From positions 1-5,267 of the forward strand of contig SHZL01000201.1 in NCBI GenBank assembly GCA_009692275.1: DNA of 5,267 bases, written 5' to 3'. Each line of letters begins with the position of its first letter. Position 1 is the first letter of the stretch. The notes beneath the pieces were generated by a model. That model saw only the letters and a program-made list of their open reading frames with translations. It did no database searches and was not told the DNA's origin. The stretch is from Lysobacterales bacterium. Its GTDB lineage: Bacteria > Pseudomonadota > Gammaproteobacteria > Xanthomonadales > SZUA-36. The position numbers and the translations under genes are program-made. Positions 1 to 5,267 of the stretch are shown here, one piece after another.

Positions 1-483
1 CCGCAAAATATCGTGATTGGCGGCGCCGCTGGCGCAGCGCCGCCAGTACTGGGTTGGACCGCTGTCACAGGCAGTGTTGACCCTGGAGCAATGTTACTGT
101 TTCTCATCATATTTGTATGGACGCCACCACATTTCTGGGCGCTGGCAATTCACCGCAGGCTGGATTACGCAGCGGTCGACATCCCGATGTTGCCGGTCAC
201 CCACGGTGTCGAATTTACCCGCTGGCATATTCTTTTTTATACTGTGTTACTGGTGATCGTGACCACCCTGCCCTATTTGACCGGCATGAGTGGATTGTTG
301 TACCTGGCCGGAGTGAGCGTGCTTAACGCCGGTTTCCTGTGGTATGCAACACGGATGGTAGTGGATAGGGATATGAGCGCCACCGATGTGCTTCCGATGG
401 ATACCTTCAACTACTCGGTCGTATACCTGATGTTATTGTTCGTATTCCTGCTTGCGGACCACTACCTGCAAAATTTTGTTTGA
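1..483 (+). CDS. cyoE: Protoheme IX farnesyltransferase (heme O synthase), C-terminal part, 5' end outside window
   Basis: This inner-membrane UbiA-family prenyltransferase transfers a farnesyl group from farnesyl diphosphate to the vinyl side chain of heme B. The product, heme O, is used by heme-copper oxidases directly or after conversion to heme A. The frame is open from base 1, so the GTG at 13 is an internal Val and not a start. The 160 visible residues begin PQNIVIGGAAGAAPPVLGW, a cyoE/ctaB signature. Next come WTPPHFWALAI and the loop DYAAVDIPMLPV, both conserved in this family. About four hydrophobic helices are visible, near nucleotides 80-150, 225-285, 290-355 and 405-470. The first Asp-rich prenyl-diphosphate motif lies upstream of the window. 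The gene ends at TGA 481-483 with a normal C-terminus. The symbol ctaB is equally valid; which applies depends on whether the oxidase cluster upstream is cyo or cta/cox, which cannot be seen. gcvP follows on the same strand after 65 bp. The family call is secure. Confidence 0.95.
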   Translation, partial: PQNIVIGGAAGAAPPVLGWTAVTGSVDPGAMLLFLIIFVWTPPHFWALAIHRRLDYAAVDIPMLPVTHGVEFTRWHILFYTVLLVIVTTLPYLTGMSGLLYLAGVSVLNAGFLWYATRMVVDRDMSATDVLPMDTFNYSVVYLMLLFVFLLADHYLQNFV

Positions 484-494
484 TGGTTTTCCGG

Positions 495-518
495 TCAGCG
501 TAGTGCGCACTAACCTGA
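495..518. repeat. Imperfect 24-bp inverted repeat with perfect 12-bp palindromic core
   Basis: The core TAGTGCGCACTA (501-512) equals its own reverse complement. After two mismatched pairs (499/514 and 500/513), symmetry resumes as TCAG (495-498) against CTGA (515-518), so 20 of 24 positions are symmetric about the 506/507 centre. It lies in the 65-bp gap between cyoE and gcvP, 20 bp upstream of the GGAG ribosome binding site. Two readings are possible. It could be an operator for a dimeric regulator of gcvP. It could also be a weak intrinsic terminator for cyoE, because the right arm runs into TTTT (519-522), but as RNA the stem has only two 4-bp helices around an internal loop. No -35/-10 pair stands out nearby. 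The symmetry is seen directly; its function is inference. Confidence 0.45.
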
Positions 519-537
519 TTTTCCAGAAATGACACCC

Positions 538-541
538 GGAG
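538..541 (+). promoter_or_regulatory. Ribosome binding site of gcvP (GGAG)
   Basis: GGAG is followed by 7 bases and then TTG at 549, a normal Shine-Dalgarno spacing. It supports the TTG start: an in-frame TGA lies at 516-518, and there is no ATG or GTG in frame between that stop and the TTG. Confidence 0.7.
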
Positions 542-548
542 TCACGCT

Positions 549-3473
549 TTGAAAAAACACGAACGACAAGCTGCAATTCCTGATTCACCTTTGAGAAAAC
601 TGGAGGACCACGGCGAATTTGTCACCCGGCACGTCGGCCCGAGGGAGGAGGACATCCGGCATATGCTGGCAACGGTAGGGGCACAATCGCTGGAACATTT
701 GATCGAAACTACTTTGCCACCCGTTATACAGCTACAGGAGCCACTGGACCTGCCGCGTGCAAGGAATGAAACAGAGACCCTGCAGCGGTTGCGAGAGATG
801 GCGTCACAAAACCGGGTGATGCACAGCATGATAGGTATGGGCTATCACGAAACCGTGCTGCCTTCGGTAATCCTGCGAAACGTTCTTGAAAACCCCGGTT
901 GGTACACGGCCTATACTCCCTACCAGGCTGAAATTTCCCAGGGCCGGCTGGAAGCGTTGTTGAATTTCCAGCAGATGATATGTGATCTGACGGGCATGCC
1001 TATAGCCAATGCGTCCCTTCTTGATGAAGCAACTGCAGCAGCCGAAGCCATGTCCATGCTGCAACGAGTCAACCGAAAGTCCAAGTCAAATCGGTTCCTG
1101 CTGGCATCGAATGTGTTGCCCCAGACACGCGATGTTGTGCAAAACCGTGCCAGGCAGTTCGGTATAGATGTTGTATGTGGCGAGCCCGCCATGCTACTGG
1201 CGGAAAACGAAGCATTTGGCTTGCTGTTGCAGTACCCCGGAACTGACGGAGAAATATATGACCCCAGGGAAATCATCCGGCAGGCACACGAGCAGGGGGT
1301 ACTCGTTGCCGTAGCCACTGACCTGATGAGCCTTGTGTTGCTCACACCGCCAGGAGAAATGGACGCCGATGTGGTACTTGGCTCGGCGCAACGCTTCGGC
1401 GTGCCCATGTGCTACGGCGGGCCCCATGCTGCGTTTTTTGCAACCCGGGACGAACACAAGCGCGCCTTGCCCGGCCGTATTATCGGCATGTCGCAAGACA
1501 CTGCGGGCCGCCCGGCAATGCGCATGGCACTGCAGACTCGCGAACAACATATACGCCGCGATAAAGCCACAAGCAACATTTGCACGGCCCAGGCCCTGCT
1601 TGCCGTAATCAGTGGCATGTATGCGCTCTGGCACGGCCGTGCCCGCCTGAAAAAAATCGCTTTGCGCATCCACAGGCTGACGAGTCTGCTGGTCCAGGGT
1701 GTTGCGCAAGCGGGTTTCAAACCCCAAGCCAGCACCTGGTTTGACACAGTGACATTTAAACTTGACGCCGGCCGTGCGGATGCCATTTATCGCAGAGCCC
1801 AGAATGCTGGCATCAATTTACGCCGGGACGGCCTGGATGTTATCGGCCTTAGCGTCAATGAAAAAACCACAAGAAGGCACGTAGAGACTCTACTGCAATC
1901 TTTTTCGGGTGAGCCCGCCCCGATCGACATGGCAGCGCTTGATCTGCGACTGGAAGATTCCTTTCTGGCCATTCCCAAAAGCCTGGTTCGCACCAGCGAT
2001 TTTCTGCAACACCCGGTTTTTTACCGCTATCACTCCGAAACCGAGATGCTTCGCTACCTGAAACACCTGGAAAACAAAGACCTGTCGCTGGCCCACGCCA
2101 TGATTTCATTGGGTTCCTGCACCATGAAACTCAATGCAACGACGGAAATGATTCCCATTACCTGGCCCGAGTTCAGTGATATCCACCCGTTTGCGCCTCT
2201 CGACCAGACCCGGGGATATCAGCAGCTTTTGCGCGAACTTGAAAGCATGCTGGTTGTGTGCACAGGCTACGATGCTGTCTCTCTGCAACCCAACGCCGGT
2301 TCCCAGGGAGAGTATGCGGGCCTGCTGGCTATCAAGCTTTACCACGAATCCCGCGGTAACAAGCAACGCAATATCTGCCTCATACCATCATCAGCCCATG
2401 GCACCAATCCGGCCAGCGCAGCGATGGCCGGAATGAGCATCGTTGTCATCAAGTGCGACACCAAGGGAAATGTCGATTTGAATGATTTGAGGGAAAAAGC
2501 CAGGACCAACTCAGAAAGCCTCTCGGCATTGATGATTACTTACCCTTCTACCCATGGCGTATTCGAAGAAAACATCAGCGAAATTTGCGACATCGTCCAT
2601 GAATTCGGTGGCCAGGTGTATCTCGATGGCGCGAACATGAATGCCCTGGTTGGTTGTGCGGCCCCGGGCAAATTTGGCGCTGATGTCTCCCACCTGAATC
2701 TGCATAAGACGTTTTGTATACCGCACGGCGGAGGAGGGCCGGGCGTGGGTCCCATCTGTGTCGGCAAGCACCTGGAACCGTTCCTCCCCGGGCATAGCGT
2801 GGTGGATATGGCGGGGGACTTTGCCGGCAACCCCGCAGTCTCTGCCGCGCCCTGGGGCAGTGCGGGTATTTTGCCCATTTCCTGGGCTTACATTGCCATG
2901 ATGGGTCGGGACGGACTAACGCGGGCAACGCAGGTGGCCATTCTCAGCGCCAACTATATTGCCAAACGGTTATCAACTGCCTTCCCGGTGTTGTACACAG
3001 GCCGCAACGGCAGGGTAGCGCATGAATGCATTATTGATCTGAGACCCTTCAAGGAAACCTGCGGTGTCACTGAGGAAGACGTTGCGAAACGGCTGATTGA
3101 TTACGGTTTCCATTCACCCACCATGTCGTTCCCGGTTCCAGGTACGCTCATGATAGAACCAACAGAAAGCGAATCGCTGGCTGAAATTGAACGATTTATT
3201 GAAGCGATGCTGAGTATTCGTGAAGAAATCAGGGCAATCGAGTCCGGGCAGTCAGACCCGCAAGACAATCCCCTGAAGAACGCACCCCACACGGTCGAGG
3301 ACATTGCCGGCGAGTGGAATCATGCTTACGACAGGCACCGGGCAGTTTACCCGGTTAGCGGATTGATTGGCCGCAAGTTCTGGCCAGCAGTTGGCCGCAT
3401 CGACAACGCACATGGCGATCGAAACCTGGTGTGCACTTGCCCACCCATGGACGTGTGGATGGCCATGCAATAA
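549..3473 (+). CDS. gcvP: Glycine dehydrogenase (decarboxylating), P-protein of the glycine cleavage system, single-chain form
   Basis: This cytoplasmic PLP enzyme decarboxylates glycine and passes the aminomethyl group to the lipoyl arm of H-protein (GcvH). GcvT and Lpd then complete the conversion to CO2, ammonia, methylene-tetrahydrofolate and NADH. The protein has 974 residues (E. coli 957) and carries both halves that other bacteria split into GcvPA and GcvPB. The N-terminal half shows ENPGWYTAYTPYQAE near residue 118, GSAQRFGVPM at 278-287 and QTREQHIRR near 330. The C-terminal, catalytic half shows LGSCTMKLN at 521-529, AHGTNPASA with His617, LDGANMNA with Asp693, and LNLHKTF, whose Lys720 should form the PLP Schiff base. 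A glycine-rich loop, GGGGPG, follows. The end carries the family's GDRNLVCTCPPM. The TTG start is preferred because GGAG lies 7 bases upstream and it is the first start codon after an in-frame stop; a TTG at 591 lacks a good ribosome binding site. Residue 288 is Cys where E. coli has Gly. There is no frameshift and no glycine-riboswitch-like leader. gcvT and gcvH are not adjacent. Confidence 0.98.
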   Translation: MKKHERQAAIPDSPLRKLEDHGEFVTRHVGPREEDIRHMLATVGAQSLEHLIETTLPPVIQLQEPLDLPRARNETETLQRLREMASQNRVMHSMIGMGYHETVLPSVILRNVLENPGWYTAYTPYQAEISQGRLEALLNFQQMICDLTGMPIANASLLDEATAAAEAMSMLQRVNRKSKSNRFLLASNVLPQTRDVVQNRARQFGIDVVCGEPAMLLAENEAFGLLLQYPGTDGEIYDPREIIRQAHEQGVLVAVATDLMSLVLLTPPGEMDADVVLGSAQRFGVPMCYGGPHAAFFATRDEHKRALPGRIIGMSQDTAGRPAMRMALQTREQHIRRDKATSNICTAQALLAVISGMYALWHGRARLKKIALRIHRLTSLLVQGVAQAGFKPQASTWFDTVTFKLDAGRADAIYRRAQNAGINLRRDGLDVIGLSVNEKTTRRHVETLLQSFSGEPAPIDMAALDLRLEDSFLAIPKSLVRTSDFLQHPVFYRYHSETEMLRYLKHLENKDLSLAHAMISLGSCTMKLNATTEMIPITWPEFSDIHPFAPLDQTRGYQQLLRELESMLVVCTGYDAVSLQPNAGSQGEYAGLLAIKLYHESRGNKQRNICLIPSSAHGTNPASAAMAGMSIVVIKCDTKGNVDLNDLREKARTNSESLSALMITYPSTHGVFEENISEICDIVHEFGGQVYLDGANMNALVGCAAPGKFGADVSHLNLHKTFCIPHGGGGPGVGPICVGKHLEPFLPGHSVVDMAGDFAGNPAVSAAPWGSAGILPISWAYIAMMGRDGLTRATQVAILSANYIAKRLSTAFPVLYTGRNGRVAHECIIDLRPFKETCGVTEEDVAKRLIDYGFHSPTMSFPVPGTLMIEPTESESLAEIERFIEAMLSIREEIRAIESGQSDPQDNPLKNAPHTVEDIAGEWNHAYDRHRAVYPVSGLIGRKFWPAVGRIDNAHGDRNLVCTCPPMDVWMAMQ

Positions 3474-3503
3474 AGGCGGTCAATCTCGAATGTGAGAGAC
3501 CCC
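3474..3503. other. Convergent intergenic gap, no clear terminator
   Basis: Only 30 bp separate the TAA of gcvP from the TGA of the convergent lysine gene. The only symmetry is TCTC and GAGA around a 6-base spacer (about 3484-3497), with no T-run on either side. It is too weak to call a bidirectional terminator. Either termination occurs inside the opposing coding regions or by Rho, or the transcripts overlap at their 3' ends. Confidence 0.5.
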
Positions 3504-5267
3504 TCAGGAGGCCAGGAATAACTCTTCTGCCGGGATGCGGCGATTGTAGTGAGATGCCATCACCCGGCCGTATGCTCCTGTATTGGCAATCAGGAGAACA
3601 TCCCCTTCACAGGTGGGAGGGAGTAAGCGGCTTTCCCCGAGGACATCCCCCGACTCGCATATCGGGCCGACGATTCGGCAGGGGACAGTCGACGGGCTAT
3701 CAAGCCTGCTGAGATTAACGATATCGTGATAGGAGCCATACAGGGCGGGACGAATCAAGGAATTCATGCCAGTGGCAATCCCTACATAATGGTAATTGCC
3801 CTTATCCTTTAATTGAGTTACGCGAGCCAGCAGCACACCACTATTAGCGACCAGGTACCGGCCGGGCTCAAGCCACAGCTGGATTTCTGCCTCACCCAAG
3901 CTTGCATGCAACAGTTTATCCAGCTCTGCAAGATCGAGCCGCGACTGCTCGGGGCGGTCAGGAACACCGAGGCCACCACCGAGATTCAGGACCTTAACTG
4001 CCGGAAAGCGTGGTAGCACGGCCAGAAGTCGTCGCAATTGCTCTTGCCAGACGGATACGTCAGTAACGCCACTGCCGGTATGCGCATGCAATCCCGTAAC
4101 GCGGATATCGTGTTTCTGCAGGTGGTCTGAAAGCTCGCCCAAATGTTCCAGGCTGATTCCAAACTTGGACTCCTTTCCGGACGTAATAACTTTGCGGTGG
4201 TGGCCGTGGCCGCTTTCCAGGTCCAGGCGCAGAAACAATTCCTTATGGGTAAATAACCCATGCCATTCACGCAGTACCCAGGAATTGTCCACAGTGACTC
4301 TTACACCAGCTTGAAATGCCTTCTCATACTCTTCACGTGGTGCAAAATTTGGTGTAAACAGAATTTCCGCGGGCTGGCCCCCGGGAACTGTTTCCAATAC
4401 ATGTTCGACCTCGGCAATGGAAACACACTCAAACCCCAATCCTTCCTGTGCCATTACCTGCAAAATGCGCGGATGGTCATTGGCTTTCACGGAATAAAGT
4501 ACTCGATGGACCGTGCGCAACGCATTCAGGCGCTGCGCCGCTTTGCGAATAATGTTCAGGTCGTAGACGTAGGCGCATTCACGTTGACCCAATATTTCAA
4601 GCAGATCCGGTGCACGCGCGTGCCACCACTCGGGACTGCCACGTGCAGTACCTGCGGTTCTATTCATTTCAGACCAGCTGGGACCAAATTCAGCCCTGTT
4701 GTCTGCCTGGGATGAAATGAGGGTCTGGTGCAGTTTACGCACCAGGCTGTCTGCGTGCTCCGAATCAACGACCAGGGTGAGGTTCAGGTCATTTGCCGAC
4801 TGGGTAACCAGGTGAACATGACGGTCCTGGAACAGGTCAAGCGCACTTGAAAGCTTTCCCAGAATTGTACGTATGGCATTGCCTACCATGCTTATGGAAA
4901 CACAATCCGTTTTTACTTCGACCTGGCACAAGCCAGAAAGATCATCAATGAAACGAATGAATCGTGAACCGTCAGCATCAACTGCGGACTCCGGGTCCAG
5001 CGTGATCGTTACAGTAGATTCTGAAGTAGAAATCAGGTCCACCGAATAATTGTGTTCCTTGAAAACAGCAAACGCATCTGCAAGGAACCCTGCCTGGCGC
5101 CACATCGCAGGGTCCTCCATTGTTACCAGGATAATTCCTTTACGGCTGACAACTCCCTTGACTTGAGCCTGGGATGCACTATCGCCCATGCCGATTCGGG
5201 TTCCGGGAAAGTCTGGATGCCGCGTATCTTTGATCCAGATCGGAATGCCATGCCTGCGAGCAGGTTG
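3504..5267 (-). CDS. Bifunctional aspartate kinase/diaminopimelate decarboxylase, C-terminal part, 5' end outside window
   Basis: This is a cytoplasmic fusion of the first enzyme of the aspartate pathway (ATP-dependent phosphorylation of L-aspartate) with the last enzyme of lysine synthesis (PLP-dependent decarboxylation of meso-diaminopimelate to L-lysine). The frame is open to the right edge. The 26 codons before the Met at 5189 encode the aspartokinase-like GIPIWIKDTRHPDFPGTRIG, so that Met is internal. Counting from it, residues about 14-90 form a first ACT domain (KGIILVTME, then NYSVDLISTSES). Residues about 95-165 form a second (CVSISMVG, then HVHLVTQSANDLNLT). After a linker comes the decarboxylase, an alanine-racemase-type barrel plus C-terminal sheet domain. 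It shows YSVKAND with PLP Lys235, HAHTGSG from 368, the phosphate-binding GGGLGVP from 404, EPGRY from 441, CESGD with catalytic Cys511, and GAYG near the end. All expected active-site residues are present. The kinase catalytic core lies off the window. Some genomes name such fusions lysA. The ACT pair suggests feedback control by an aspartate-family amino acid; which one cannot be read here. It converges on gcvP. Confidence 0.96.
   Translation of the reverse strand, partial: QPARRHGIPIWIKDTRHPDFPGTRIGMGDSASQAQVKGVVSRKGIILVTMEDPAMWRQAGFLADAFAVFKEHNYSVDLISTSESTVTITLDPESAVDADGSRFIRFIDDLSGLCQVEVKTDCVSISMVGNAIRTILGKLSSALDLFQDRHVHLVTQSANDLNLTLVVDSEHADSLVRKLHQTLISSQADNRAEFGPSWSEMNRTAGTARGSPEWWHARAPDLLEILGQRECAYVYDLNIIRKAAQRLNALRTVHRVLYSVKANDHPRILQVMAQEGLGFECVSIAEVEHVLETVPGGQPAEILFTPNFAPREEYEKAFQAGVRVTVDNSWVLREWHGLFTHKELFLRLDLESGHGHHRKVITSGKESKFGISLEHLGELSDHLQKHDIRVTGLHAHTGSGVTDVSVWQEQLRRLLAVLPRFPAVKVLNLGGGLGVPDRPEQSRLDLAELDKLLHASLGEAEIQLWLEPGRYLVANSGVLLARVTQLKDKGNYHYVGIATGMNSLIRPALYGSYHDIVNLSRLDSPSTVPCRIVGPICESGDVLGESRLLPPTCEGDVLLIANTGAYGRVMASHYNRRIPAEELFLAS

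Noticed and set aside
484..548. Glycine riboswitch or sigma-70 promoter ahead of gcvP
   Set aside because: The gap is too short for a glycine aptamer, and no convincing -35/-10 pair with proper spacing is visible.
920..1408. 162-codon open frame on the minus strand inside gcvP
   Set aside because: It lies wholly opposite well-conserved gcvP coding sequence. Its low-complexity Ser/Arg-rich translation matches no family I recognise, and it is explained as an antisense shadow.
1194..1727. 177-codon open frame on the minus strand inside gcvP
   Set aside because: It is antisense to conserved P-protein sequence, overlaps another shadow frame, and shows no domain or operon context.
3484..3497. Possible bidirectional terminator in the convergent gap
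   Set aside because: The stem is only 4 bp (TCTC/GAGA) with no T-run on either strand, too weak to support.
3431..3712. 93-codon plus-strand open frame spanning the end of gcvP and the convergent gap
   Set aside because: It overlaps the conserved 3' end of gcvP out of frame, then runs antisense to the DapDC C-terminus. It looks like a chance frame.
4260..4715. 151-codon plus-strand open frame opposite the AK-DapDC gene
   Set aside because: It is antisense to the conserved decarboxylase N-terminus, including the PLP-lysine motif. The translation shows no recognisable motif.
5187..5189. ATG as the start of the minus-strand gene
   Set aside because: The frame continues upstream to the window edge with aspartokinase-like residues, so this Met is internal.

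Overview
The window reads as ordinary chromosomal DNA from a proteobacterium, most likely a gammaproteobacterium. The evidence is a full-length one-chain glycine decarboxylase close to the E. coli type, a heme farnesyltransferase tail of proteobacterial type, and a fused aspartokinase/diaminopimelate decarboxylase of the kind known from Xanthomonas and relatives. Base composition is moderate and looks even across the window, and coding density is very high. I saw no mobile element, CRISPR array, tRNA or rRNA, and no gene with foreign-looking composition.

Layout. Positions 1-483 (+) hold the C-terminal 160 residues of protoheme IX farnesyltransferase (cyoE/ctaB), cut by the left edge. A 65-bp gap (484-548) holds an inverted repeat with a perfect 12-bp core and a GGAG ribosome binding site. 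Positions 549-3473 (+) encode a complete glycine dehydrogenase (decarboxylating), gcvP, starting at TTG. A 30-bp convergent gap (3474-3503) follows with no clear terminator. Positions 3504-5267 (-) hold the C-terminal 587 residues of a bifunctional aspartate kinase/diaminopimelate decarboxylase. Its reading frame runs open through the right edge, so the Met at 5189 is internal and not the start.

How the genes work together. They belong to three separate pathways: heme O synthesis for terminal oxidases, glycine cleavage feeding one-carbon metabolism, and the first and last steps of lysine synthesis. cyoE and gcvP point the same way and could be co-transcribed, but the 65-bp gap with its dyad leaves open a separate promoter or a weak terminator. 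The lysine gene converges on gcvP and must be transcribed from outside the window.

I found no undescribed system. The most notable items are the AK-DapDC fusion, the dyad between cyoE and gcvP, and gcvP standing apart from gcvT and gcvH.
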